Origin: Ruminococcus sp. UBA4350
GTDB taxonomy: Bacteria > Bacillota > Clostridia > Oscillospirales > Ruminococcaceae
Assembly: GCA_002394125.1 (NCBI GenBank)
Contig: DGSY01000130.1
Coordinates: 1 to 25,597 of the forward strand
DNA length: 25,597 bases
Direction of reading: 5' to 3'
In this document: positions 6,475-14,375 of the stretch, in pieces
How positions within the stretch are numbered: position 1 is the stretch's first letter
Layout of the letters: each line of letters opens with the position of its first letter
Position numbers and translations under genes: made by a program
The notes under the pieces: model-generated
The model's input: the letters and a program-made list of their open reading frames with translations, nothing else
What the model was told of the DNA's origin: nothing
The model's database searches: none

Positions 6475-7800
6475 ATGAAAGGACGGGGAACGGCTTTGAT
6501 CGAGATCACCGATATTATCGCCGGATCTCCGGCTGACAAAGCGGGCATCCGCGCCGGCGACTGCCTGATCGCGGTCAATGATACCGTGATCCATGACGTG
6601 CTGGATTATCGCTTCGCCGTCACCGCGAAGCAGCTGACTGTGCGCTTCCTGCGGGACTGCGCCGAGCAGGAGGTCAGCCTGCGCAAGGGCGAATATGAGG
6701 ACACCGGCCTCTGCTTCGCGACTGCGCTCATGGACGAAAAGCGCACCTGCGGCAATCACTGCATTTTCTGCTTCATCGACCAGAATCCGAAAGGAATGCG
6801 GGAAACGATCTATTTCAAGGATGACGATTCCCGGCTCTCCTTTTTGCAGGGCAGCTATATCACGCTGACCAACCTCACTGACGAGGATGTTGACCGCATC
6901 ATCAAAATGCATATGACGGTCAATGTCTCCGTACAGACGACCGATCCGCTGCTGCGCAATAAAATGCTCGGCAACAAAAAAGCGGGTGAATCACTGAAAT
7001 ATCTCCGCCGCATGGCCGATGCCGGCGTGCCGATGAACTGTCAGATCGTCCTCTGCCCGACATGGAATGACGGCGACAATCTGCATAAGACGCTCGCGGA
7101 TCTGTTCGGAATGGTGCCGGCAGTCGAGAGCATCGCGGTCGTGCCGTTCGGCATGACGAAATTCCGCGAAAAGCTCTGCCCGATTCCCGCATTCACGCAG
7201 GAAACAGCGCGGGCGGCGGTCGAGCAGATCGAAGCCGTGCAGCGCTGGAGCCTTGCCGCGAACGGCAGCCGCATCGTCTATGCATCCGATGAGCTGTATC
7301 TGCTCGCCGGACTGCCGCTGCCGGAGGACGAGGCCTACGAGGGCTATCCGCAGTATGAGAACGGTGTCGGGATGCTCCGATATCTGATGAATGAATTCTA
7401 CGATGCGCTGGAGGATGCCGAATATGACGGAGATGCGCGCTTTCTGACAATCGCGACCGGCACGGCGGCTGCGCCGTTCCTTGACAAGATGATGCGCGAT
7501 CTCGAAGCGAAATTCCCGCAGGTGCATTGTCAGGTCATCACGGTCTACAATGATTTCTACGGGCATACCGTAACCGTTGCGGGGCTGCTGACCTTTCAGG
7601 ATCTCCGCGCACAGCTGAAGGGCAAGGCGCTCGGCAGCGCGGTGCTGCTGACGGAGACCTGTCTGCGGCATGACGATGTGTTCCTCGATGACAGATCGCG
7701 GGAGGATCTGGAAAAAGCGCTCGGCGTGCCGGTCATCAAATGCAAGGTGGACGGCTATGTGCTGCTGGACACCGTTCTGGGCTTGGCCGCGGGCGAATAA
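6475..7800 (+). CDS. DUF512 PDZ-radical SAM-like protein
   Basis: The protein (441 residues from the ATG) has an N-terminal PDZ-like region (IIAGSPADKAGIRAGDCLIAVN, about 14-35, quoted in part), then CGNHCIFC (Cys92, 96, 99), the CxxxCxxC iron-sulfur motif of radical SAM enzymes, and the DUF512 C-terminal half. The family occurs widely in Firmicutes and Cyanobacteria, usually beside der; its reaction is unknown. The start is uncertain: ATG 6475 has no ribosome site, whereas TTG 6496 has AAAGGACGGGG upstream and would give the N-terminus MIEITDI, which fits the family better. It opens the block leading to der, plsY and gpsA. Confidence 0.9.
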   Translation: MKGRGTALIEITDIIAGSPADKAGIRAGDCLIAVNDTVIHDVLDYRFAVTAKQLTVRFLRDCAEQEVSLRKGEYEDTGLCFATALMDEKRTCGNHCIFCFIDQNPKGMRETIYFKDDDSRLSFLQGSYITLTNLTDEDVDRIIKMHMTVNVSVQTTDPLLRNKMLGNKKAGESLKYLRRMADAGVPMNCQIVLCPTWNDGDNLHKTLADLFGMVPAVESIAVVPFGMTKFREKLCPIPAFTQETARAAVEQIEAVQRWSLAANGSRIVYASDELYLLAGLPLPEDEAYEGYPQYENGVGMLRYLMNEFYDALEDAEYDGDARFLTIATGTAAAPFLDKMMRDLEAKFPQVHCQVITVYNDFYGHTVTVAGLLTFQDLRAQLKGKALGSAVLLTETCLRHDDVFLDDRSREDLEKALGVPVIKCKVDGYVLLDTVLGLAAGE

Positions 7801-7830
7801 GGCGGCGTTTCAGAAACAGAGGTGGAAAAT

Positions 7831-8352
7831 ATGTATCAGGATCTGATCCGGCGGATCAAAGAACGGACGCGGCAAAACATAATAATGCGAGGCGGATTTC
7901 TGATTTTTCAGCTGATTATTGTGTTTGCGGTTCTGCACAGCAAGCTGAATGTGGCAATGCTGCTCTCCGCTGCTTTGGCAGCATACGCGCTGTGGTCGAT
8001 AAAAAGTGACCTGTTCGTCAGGCCAAAGCTCAGGCGCATGGAAAAAGCCGTCGGACTGGAATCGGAAGCCGAGATGAACCGCGCTTTGGAGCATTGCACC
8101 GCAGTCAATGAATTTATCTATGTGTCGGATCAGTATGTGCTGAATTATGTGACATATCATGCCTACAGGGTTCGTGAGATCAGCGAAGTCTCGAAGGCTG
8201 ACAGAATCAGTGAGAACGGCATTACAGGCGCTGATATCCTGATCCGGTATTGCGGCACCCAAAAGGATCGCATCGGTTTTGACATGAAAAACCTGCATCT
8301 GTCGAATCAGATTCTGAGATTGCTGACAAGGCATCTTCAGCAGACGCCCTGA
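7831..8352 (+). CDS. Small membrane protein of unknown function
   Basis: The 173-residue protein has a charged N-terminus, two adjacent hydrophobic segments (about 20-38 and 42-58) and a cytosolic tail with RMEKAVGLESEAEMNRALEH, probably helical. I do not recognise the family. GAGGTGG before ATG 7831 decides the start; the in-frame GTG at 7822 lies inside that site. Base use looks more A/T-rich than its neighbours. It stands between the DUF512 gene and der, which are commonly adjacent, and is followed by a copy of the palindromic repeat, so it may be a later insertion into the operon. Confidence 0.7.
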   Translation: MYQDLIRRIKERTRQNIIMRGGFLIFQLIIVFAVLHSKLNVAMLLSAALAAYALWSIKSDLFVRPKLRRMEKAVGLESEAEMNRALEHCTAVNEFIYVSDQYVLNYVTYHAYRVREISEVSKADRISENGITGADILIRYCGTQKDRIGFDMKNLHLSNQILRLLTRHLQQTP

Positions 8353-8377
8353 TGTCCCCGTGCCGCGGAATGAAATG

Positions 8378-8410
8378 ACGCGTGTTAGGCTGAGTGTCAG
8401 CACGCCCTGA
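8378..8410. repeat. Copy 2 of the dispersed palindromic element, inverted and diverged
   Basis: Read on the - strand this matches the element at 282-317 with a few substitutions (arms AGGGCGTG and CTAACACGC, loop GACACTCAGC). The stem is shorter here, about 7 bp including a G-T pair (8380-8386 with 8399-8405). It lies 18 nt before the der start. Confidence 0.5.
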
Positions 8411-8428
8411 TAAAGGAGAATCAAAGCT

Positions 8429-9766
8429 ATGGCTCTGCCAGTTGTCGCCGTGGTCGGGCGTCCGAATGTCGGAAAATCGACCTTTTTCAACAAGATCGTC
8501 GGCCAGCGGCTCTCGATCGTAGAGGATACGCCCGGCGTGACCCGTGACCGCATCTATGCCAAAGCGGAATGGTGCGGGCGGAATTTCATGCTCGTCGATA
8601 CGGGCGGCATCGAGCCGAAAACCGATGACCATATGCTGGAGCAGATGCGCCGGCAGGCGGAGCTTGCGATCGAGCGCGCCGATGTCATCGTACTGATCAC
8701 GGATCTGCGCGCGGGCGTGACCGCGAATGATCTGGATGTCGCGAATATGCTGCAAAAATCCGGCAAGCCGATCGTGCTGTGCGTCAACAAATGCGACAGC
8801 CCCGGCGATGTGCCGCCGGAATTCTATGAGTTCTACAATCTCGGTCTCGGCGATCCCTATCCGGTCTCGTCCATTCACGGCAGCGGCACCGGCGATCTGC
8901 TGGACGCAGTCTGCGCACTGCTCCCCGCAGAGACGGATCAGGAGGAGGACGCAGAGCGCATTGCCGTTGCGGTCATCGGCAAGCCGAATGTCGGCAAATC
9001 GAGCCTCATCAACCATCTCGCAGGCGAGGAGCGCAGCATCGTTGCCAACGAAGCCGGCACGACGCGTGACGCGATCGACCTGCCCTATGAGAATGAGACC
9101 GGAAAATATCTGTTCATCGACACGGCGGGCATCCGCAAAAAGTCAAAGATCAGCGACAATGTCGAGCATTACAGCGTGCTGCGCGCATTCATGGCAGTTG
9201 ACCGCGCACAGGTCGCAGTCATCCTGATCGATGCGACGACCGGCTTCACCGAGCAGGACAGCAAGGTCGCGGGCTATGCGCATCAGCAGGGCAAGGGCTG
9301 CATCGTCTGCATCAACAAATGGGATCTCGTCGAGAAGGACGGCAAAACGATGCAGGAATTCCAGAAGAAGCTGGAAAATGATTTCAGCTTCATGAGCTAT
9401 GTGCCGTTCCTGTTTATCAGCGCAAAGACCGGCCAGCGCGTGCAGAAGCTCTTTCCGCTGATTCAGCAGGTCGCGGCGAATAACGCAATGCGCATCACGA
9501 CCGGAAAGCTCAACGATGTTCTGGCCTATGCGACAGCGCGTGTGCAGCCGCCGACCGACAAGGGCAAGCGCCTGAAGATTTACTATATGACGCAGGCAAG
9601 CACACAGCCGCCGACCTTCGTATTTTTCGTCAACCGCGCAGATCTGTTCCATTTTTCCTATCAGCGCTATCTGGAGAATCAGATCCGCGAAACATTCGGA
9701 CTGGAGGGTACGCCGGTGCGATTCATCATCCGCGAGCGCGGAAATGACTCCGGCAGCAAGGGATAA
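8429..9766 (+). CDS. der: Ribosome-associated GTPase Der (EngA)
   Basis: Der is a double-GTPase required for maturation of the 50S ribosomal subunit. The 445-residue protein shows two complete Era-like G domains: GRPNVGKST (10-18), DTPGVTRD (33-40), DTGG (57-60) and NKCD (120-123) in the first; GKPNVGKSS (184-192), AGTTRD (209-214), DTAG (231-234) and NKWD (296-299) in the second, followed by the KH-like C-terminal domain with FVFFVNRADLFHFSYQRYLE. AAAGGAG precedes the ATG. The next gene begins 4 nt after the stop, so the surface protein and plsY are probably co-transcribed with it. Confidence 0.97.
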   Translation: MALPVVAVVGRPNVGKSTFFNKIVGQRLSIVEDTPGVTRDRIYAKAEWCGRNFMLVDTGGIEPKTDDHMLEQMRRQAELAIERADVIVLITDLRAGVTANDLDVANMLQKSGKPIVLCVNKCDSPGDVPPEFYEFYNLGLGDPYPVSSIHGSGTGDLLDAVCALLPAETDQEEDAERIAVAVIGKPNVGKSSLINHLAGEERSIVANEAGTTRDAIDLPYENETGKYLFIDTAGIRKKSKISDNVEHYSVLRAFMAVDRAQVAVILIDATTGFTEQDSKVAGYAHQQGKGCIVCINKWDLVEKDGKTMQEFQKKLENDFSFMSYVPFLFISAKTGQRVQKLFPLIQQVAANNAMRITTGKLNDVLAYATARVQPPTDKGKRLKIYYMTQASTQPPTFVFFVNRADLFHFSYQRYLENQIRETFGLEGTPVRFIIRERGNDSGSKG

Positions 9767-9770
9767 CCGC

Positions 9771-10544
9771 ATGAAAAGATTTTTTACGCTGGTGCTGATG
9801 CTGCTGTGTCTTGCAGCACTGCCGATGAATGCAGCAGCCGAGACAGAAAATGATGTGTATGCAGCGCTCCGCGGGATCGGTGTGCCGGAGGAATATATCT
9901 CGCAGGCGGCCGGACTGCTGGCAAGCGGCAATTCAGACGGCGCGGGTGTCTACCGGAACGGAAAATACTATCCCTACAGCGAGCTGGTCGGATATATCCA
10001 TGACAACAGTGAGATGATCCTCGAATTCTGCGGCATCTTTGCAGATGACAGCGATGCGGCCATGCGGGCGGCAGAACGGATTGCGGAGCAGAAGGGAATC
10101 TCGATTCCTGCGTCCGGCACCGGAAAGCAGAGCGCGGCGGCACAGACTTCGCCGGCTGCTCTGAATGCGCCGGCGGAGAACGGTACGACGCTTCCGCTGC
10201 TGACAGCGGCCGCGACAACAACAGCCACCTCTACTGCGACCGAAACGGCAACGACTGCGGAAGCATCCTCCGCAACATCTGAAACATCCGCTGAAACGAC
10301 GGCTGCGGAAACAACGGTCTCCGGATCGCTGACGGCTGCGGCGGAGCTGACAGAAGCATCTGCGGTGACACTCGCGGCAGAGATCTCCGCTGCGGAGATT
10401 GCCGATCTGCCGGCGGAAACAGATGTGCCCGCTGCGGCCGCATCCGCAGGTGCCCCGCATATTCTGATGTGGTGCCTCGTGATGCTGCTTTCGGTCGGCG
10501 GGATCATCGGGATCGTATTCATGATAAAGCACAATGCGGAATAA
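9771..10544 (+). CDS. Secreted Thr/Ala/Glu-rich protein with C-terminal membrane anchor
   Basis: The 257-residue protein has a signal peptide (MKRFFTLVLMLLCLAALPMNAAA), a short folded region (about 25-115) with NGKYYPYSELVGYIHDN, a low-complexity Thr/Ala/Ser/Glu region (about 140-225) and one C-terminal hydrophobic segment (HILMWCLVMLLSVGGIIGI) followed by KHNAE. This layout suggests an extracellular domain on a flexible, possibly glycosylated stalk held by a membrane helix. No LPxTG motif is seen. ATG 9771 was chosen because it begins the signal peptide and follows AAGGG; the ORF extends upstream into der. It sits 20 nt before plsY. The family is not recognised. Confidence 0.8.
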   Translation: MKRFFTLVLMLLCLAALPMNAAAETENDVYAALRGIGVPEEYISQAAGLLASGNSDGAGVYRNGKYYPYSELVGYIHDNSEMILEFCGIFADDSDAAMRAAERIAEQKGISIPASGTGKQSAAAQTSPAALNAPAENGTTLPLLTAAATTTATSTATETATTAEASSATSETSAETTAAETTVSGSLTAAAELTEASAVTLAAEISAAEIADLPAETDVPAAAASAGAPHILMWCLVMLLSVGGIIGIVFMIKHNAE

Positions 10545-10564
10545 TATAACAGGGAGACAGATTT

Positions 10565-12355
10565 ATGCATAATGCATTGGGGTATATTGTCAGCATTCTG
10601 ATCGCTGCGGCGATCGGCTATCTGTTCGGCAGCTTCAACGGCGGGATCGTATCCGTCCGGCTCCTGAAGCATGAGGATATCCGGAAATTCGGCAGCGGCA
10701 ATGCCGGACTGACAAATGTGCTGCGCTGCTTCGGCAAGGTCTGCGGCATCTGCACACTCATCATAGATCTTGGCAAGGGTGCGGCGGCAATGGCGCTGGC
10801 ACAGTTTGTTTGCAGGCAGCTCGCATGGGCGCCGCTTTCGGAGGGCACCGGCGAAGCATATGACTACCGCTGGCTCTGCTATGTGGCGGCGATCTTTGTG
10901 GTGCTGGGTCATGTGTTCCCGATCTGGCACGGCTTCCGCGGCGGAAAGGGCGTGCTGGTCGGCGTGAGCGTCTTTCTCGTCATCAATCCGCTGACCTTTG
11001 TGATTCTCATGGCAGTTTTCGGGCTCATCCTCTGGCGCTCGAAATATGTATCGCTGGCCTCCTGCATCGCAACGCTCAGCGTGATTCCGGTGACGGTCAT
11101 TCTGGAGCATTTTGTCCGCGGTGCATACTGGAGCGTATCGCTGCTCTATACGGCGCTGATTGCGGTGCCGGCGTTCCTGATTGTATACAGTCATCATGAG
11201 AATATCGAGCGGCTCAGAAACGGTACCGAGCGCAGGATTACCGATAAAAAAGAGAAGGCTCCGCCCGCAGCGCAGGAGCTGTCTGCTGCTCCGCCCGCAG
11301 CGCCGGAATCGCCTGCTGCTCCGCCCGCAGCGCAGGAACCGCCTGCTGCTCCGCCCGCAGCGCAGGAACCGCCTGCTGCTCCGCCCGCAGCGCAGGAATC
11401 GCCTGCTGCTCCGCCCGCAGCGCAGGAGCCGCCTGCTGTTCCGCCCGCAGCGCAGGAACTGCCTGCTGCTCCGCCCGCAGCGCCGGAGAAGCAGGAGAGC
11501 AGTGCTTCCGGCCGCGGTGTGATTGAAATGATTCCGGAACTGCGGCAGAAAGTCATAGAACGCTATGATACCATGCTGCTGAACGCTTTGCGGGATCAGT
11601 ATCATATCAATGCAGTACTGCCGTCAGAGCAGCCCCTGGATTCCGATCAGCTTACGGGTTTATTTTGCAGCCCCGGAAGAGCGCGTGTGCTGGAATGCAG
11701 CGGCGAGTATTACTGTCTGGAGGAAGGCGGCTGGATATGGCCGCTCATAAAAACCGAAACCGGCTTTCGCAAAGATACCGATCAGACACGCCATCTGCTC
11801 TGGCACAACCGGTTGAGGGGTAAAAGAATTCTTGCAATCGCCACAGACGGCACACATCTTTATTATATTGAGACGCCGGTTACATATGAGGTGCAGCACT
11901 GGCACGGATATCTGGACAGCACCGATCCGGAATTTCAAAGAACGGAGCTTTTTGACAGCTTTGAGGAGATCGCTGCGGCTGTCAAGGAGATTGCGCCGGA
12001 ACAGCTGGAAAAGGAACTCTTAAAAATTCAGAATTCGTCCGAAAGATGCTGGATCGGCGGTAATGAGTATGATACCGACACTTATTTAGTGTCTGAAACT
12101 GTAGTTATGTACTACGATCCGGTAAGGCAGCTCAAAATCCTTAGGTATACAGAAGGCGATACGCATGTCGGTTTTCAGATTTCGGAGAGGTTTTTCATCA
12201 TGCCGGACGGGGGATGTTCCAAACTTCGTCCGGATCATATACGGGCAATGCAAACGCTTTGCTACGGAGAGATACCGGGTGAGGCTCTGATGATCCTGCT
12301 TCCGGAAAAAACAGAAAACCGCGATGAGAGCTTGCTGAAAGAGTTTTATTGTTAA
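10565..12355 (+). CDS. plsY: PlsY glycerol-3-phosphate acyltransferase with repeat linker and extra C-terminal domain
   Basis: PlsY moves an acyl group from acyl-phosphate to glycerol-3-phosphate, the first step of phospholipid synthesis in most bacteria. Residues 1-225 form the usual membrane enzyme with all three conserved motifs: FGSGNAGLTNVLR (42-54), GHVFPIWHGFRGGKG (115-129) and HHENIERLRNGTE (210-222). A normal PlsY ends about here. This protein continues with eight 10-residue Pro/Ala-rich repeats (232-311) and a domain of about 285 residues (312-596) with no membrane segment that I do not recognise. As the PlsY C-terminus is cytosolic, the extra domain should be cytosolic too. Its DNA (about 11500-12355) looks more A/T-rich than the rest. 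AGGGAG precedes the ATG; gpsA follows. Confidence 0.93.
   Translation: MHNALGYIVSILIAAAIGYLFGSFNGGIVSVRLLKHEDIRKFGSGNAGLTNVLRCFGKVCGICTLIIDLGKGAAAMALAQFVCRQLAWAPLSEGTGEAYDYRWLCYVAAIFVVLGHVFPIWHGFRGGKGVLVGVSVFLVINPLTFVILMAVFGLILWRSKYVSLASCIATLSVIPVTVILEHFVRGAYWSVSLLYTALIAVPAFLIVYSHHENIERLRNGTERRITDKKEKAPPAAQELSAAPPAAPESPAAPPAAQEPPAAPPAAQEPPAAPPAAQESPAAPPAAQEPPAVPPAAQELPAAPPAAPEKQESSASGRGVIEMIPELRQKVIERYDTMLLNALRDQYHINAVLPSEQPLDSDQLTGLFCSPGRARVLECSGEYYCLEEGGWIWPLIKTETGFRKDTDQTRHLLWHNRLRGKRILAIATDGTHLYYIETPVTYEVQHWHGYLDSTDPEFQRTELFDSFEEIAAAVKEIAPEQLEKELLKIQNSSERCWIGGNEYDTDTYLVSETVVMYYDPVRQLKILRYTEGDTHVGFQISERFFIMPDGGCSKLRPDHIRAMQTLCYGEIPGEALMILLPEKTENRDESLLKEFYC
11258..11497 (+). repeat. Eight 30-bp tandem repeats inside plsY
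   Basis: Eight in-frame 30-bp units encode APPAAQEPPA with small variations (Q/P at position 6, P/S/L at 8, V for A once). Units 3 to 6 are nearly identical at DNA level, so unit number may vary between strains. The encoded segment is a proline-rich linker between the acyltransferase and the C-terminal domain. Confidence 0.95.
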
Positions 12356-12449
12356 TGGGCAGCCCTGCAAAGATCCGGCAGTGCTGCTGTGCGGTTGTTC
12401 ACGGCATAACGAGTTGCGTTCATTAGACGATATGAAGGAGGAAACTGTC

Positions 12450-13448
12450 ATGGCAAAAATCACGGTACTCGGCGGCGGCTTCGGCACGGCGCTGGCGGTC
12501 ATGCTCTGCACGGCGCAGCAGCATGAGATCACGCTCTGGAGCGCACTGCCGGAGGAAATTGAGGCGATGCGCCGCGACGGAGAGCAGAAGGAAAAGCTCC
12601 CCGGCGTTAAAATCCCGAACGGCCTTTCACTGACCACGGATCTCTCTGTGATCGACGACAGCGATCTGGTGCTGTTCGCGATCCCCTCAGCCTATGTGCG
12701 CAGCACCTGCAAACAGGTCGCGCCGCACGTCAAAAACGGCACGGTGATCGTCAATGCGGGCAAGGGCATCGAGGAGGATTCCCTCAAGCTGATGAGCACG
12801 CTGTTTGCGGAGGAAATCCCGAACGGCGCATATGTCTGCATGACCGGCCCGTCCCATGCGGAGGAGGTCGGCAGAAACATCCCGACAACGGTCGTTGCGG
12901 CATCTGCGAACCGTATGGCTGCATATCTGGTGCAGGAGTGGTTCAGCTCGCCGACCTTCCGTGTGTATATCAATGACGATGTGACCGGCTGCGAGCTGGG
13001 CGGTGCGCTCAAGAATGTCATTGCACTGGCGGCCGGTATCTCGGACGGTCTCGGCTTCGGCGACAATACCAAAGCGGCGCTGATGACACGCGGTCTGCAT
13101 GAGATTGAGCGGCTCGGCTCGGCATTGGGTGCGCGTGCGAATACCTTTGCGGGACTGACCGGCATCGGCGACCTGATCGTAACCTGTACCTCCATGCATT
13201 CGCGCAACCGCCGCGCCGGTATCCTGATCGGACAGGGCGTGAGTCCGTCGGATGCGGTCAAGCAGATCGGCACGGTCGAGGGCTACTACAGCTGCCGTGC
13301 GGCATACGGCCTTGCGCGGCGCTATGAAATTGATATGCCGATCACGACGGCGCTCTATCAGGTTTTGTTCGAGGATCTCGATGTCAGGGATGTCGTCAAG
13401 GGACTCATGGAGCGGCCGAAGAAGCATGAATACGAAAAGCTGACATAA
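12450..13448 (+). CDS. gpsA: NAD(P)-dependent glycerol-3-phosphate dehydrogenase
   Basis: GpsA reduces dihydroxyacetone phosphate to sn-glycerol-3-phosphate, the substrate of the PlsY encoded just upstream. The 332-residue protein has the N-terminal Rossmann motif VLGGGFGTALA, the NAGKGIE and TGPSHAEEV stretches, the catalytic-lysine region GGALKNVIALAAG, and DNTKAALMTRG and LTGIGDLIVTCTS in the C-terminal domain. The start at 12450 follows AAGGAGG; an in-frame ATG at 12381 lacks support and would add residues before the Rossmann strand. A 94-nt gap separates it from plsY; no clear promoter is seen there. A strong terminator closes the block. Confidence 0.96.
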   Translation: MAKITVLGGGFGTALAVMLCTAQQHEITLWSALPEEIEAMRRDGEQKEKLPGVKIPNGLSLTTDLSVIDDSDLVLFAIPSAYVRSTCKQVAPHVKNGTVIVNAGKGIEEDSLKLMSTLFAEEIPNGAYVCMTGPSHAEEVGRNIPTTVVAASANRMAAYLVQEWFSSPTFRVYINDDVTGCELGGALKNVIALAAGISDGLGFGDNTKAALMTRGLHEIERLGSALGARANTFAGLTGIGDLIVTCTSMHSRNRRAGILIGQGVSPSDAVKQIGTVEGYYSCRAAYGLARRYEIDMPITTALYQVLFEDLDVRDVVKGLMERPKKHEYEKLT

Positions 13449-13452
13449 GCAG

Positions 13453-13485
13453 AGCCCCTGAGCAATGAACGCTCAGGGGCTTTTG
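13453..13485 (+). terminator. Intrinsic terminator after gpsA
   Basis: AGCCCCTGAGC (13453-13463) pairs perfectly with GCTCAGGGGCT (13471-13481) around a 7-nt loop, followed by TTTTG. The T run is on the + strand only, so it ends the der-plsY-gpsA block rather than nadE, which converges from the other side. Confidence 0.88.
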
Positions 13486-13496
13486 TATGCACATAT

Positions 13497-14243
13497 TCAC
13501 TCTGCCGACGGATCGAACTCGAATGCCGGCATCATTTTCAGCTTGAACAGATTCTGCTTATGCTTGCGGTCGATGCGCTCCTTTGTCTCCGGTGCGGGCT
13601 CGATGCCCTCGCGGATGTAGCGGTCAAGCTCTGCATAGGTGAAGCCGAGATTATCCTCATCGGTCTTGCCGCAGAGACCGTCAGAGGGCGGCTTCTCGAC
13701 CAGACGCTCCGGCAGTCCGAGTGCGCGGCCGATCGCCTTGACCTCGGTCGCCGTGAAATGCGAGAGCGGGGAGAAATCGCCGATGCTGTCGCCCCAGCGG
13801 GTCGAATAGCCGACCCAGTCCTCGGAGAGATTGCAGGTATTGGCGACTCTGCCGCCGACGCTCTGCGAAACGGCATAGAGCGTTGTCATGCGGATGCGGG
13901 GCGGGAGATTGGTGACTGCCTGCTCGGAAAGCGGCGTCACGGCTGCAACGGCACGCTCCACGGCATCGGCAGCTTCGCCGATATTGACCGTGACATTGAG
14001 AATGCCGAGATGCTTGCAGAGAAGCTGGGAATCGTCGATATCCGGCTGCTCACCGCGGGGCATCAGAACGCCGATGACGCGGTGTACGCCGAGTGCGCGG
14101 CAGAGGATCGCGGCACAGACGGAGCTGTCCTTGCCGCCGGAGATGCCGAGCACTGCCGGGCAGCCGTCGCCGTTTTCCGCGAACCAGTCCTGGATCCAGC
14201 GGCAGCATTCCTCGATCGCGCGGTCTGCGTTGAAATGATACAT
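13497..14243 (-). CDS. nadE: NAD+ synthetase, synthetase domain only
   Basis: NadE amidates nicotinic acid adenine dinucleotide to NAD+ using ATP. The 248-residue protein has the PP-loop SGGKDSS (35-41) and the family stretches NTCNLSEDWVGYSTRWGD and GFTYAELDRYI. It lacks the N-terminal glutaminase domain of the long form, so ammonia is the expected nitrogen donor. I chose ATG 14243 because AAAGGA lies about 8 nt before it; ATG 14252 directly abuts that site. It is transcribed alone, towards the gpsA terminator, from a probable promoter at 14315-14343. Confidence 0.94.
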   Translation of the reverse strand: MYHFNADRAIEECCRWIQDWFAENGDGCPAVLGISGGKDSSVCAAILCRALGVHRVIGVLMPRGEQPDIDDSQLLCKHLGILNVTVNIGEAADAVERAVAAVTPLSEQAVTNLPPRIRMTTLYAVSQSVGGRVANTCNLSEDWVGYSTRWGDSIGDFSPLSHFTATEVKAIGRALGLPERLVEKPPSDGLCGKTDEDNLGFTYAELDRYIREGIEPAPETKERIDRKHKQNLFKLKMMPAFEFDPSAE

Positions 14244-14314
14244 TGGGATCATCCTTTCTGCTGAGAGTTCATGGTTTGATGCCGCAGAGCATTGCGCAGC
14301 GCATCAACACCTAT

Positions 14315-14343
14315 ATCATAACGCAAAACGGCGAAAAATGCAA
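14315..14343 (-). promoter_or_regulatory. Probable promoter of nadE
   Basis: Read on the - strand, TTGCAT and TATGAT are separated by 17 bp. The -10 matches five of six consensus bases and the -35 three. The transcript would start about 65 nt before the nadE ATG. Confidence 0.5.
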
Positions 14344-14375
14344 GTCTTTTTCTTAAAATGCTGCCGGAAGCGGCT

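Noticed and set aside
11258..11497. Regular 30-bp repeats considered as a CRISPR array
   Set aside because: The units are directly adjacent with no unique spacers and are in frame within plsY. They are coding tandem repeats.
11181..11522. Arg-rich repetitive frame overlapping the plsY repeats on the + strand
   Set aside because: It is the plsY tandem repeat read in another frame.
9974..11605. 543-residue open frame on the - strand opposite the surface protein and plsY
   Set aside because: Its Arg/Ser/Gly-rich repeats are mirror images of the plsY repeats and the Thr/Ala-rich region. No start signal or family match.
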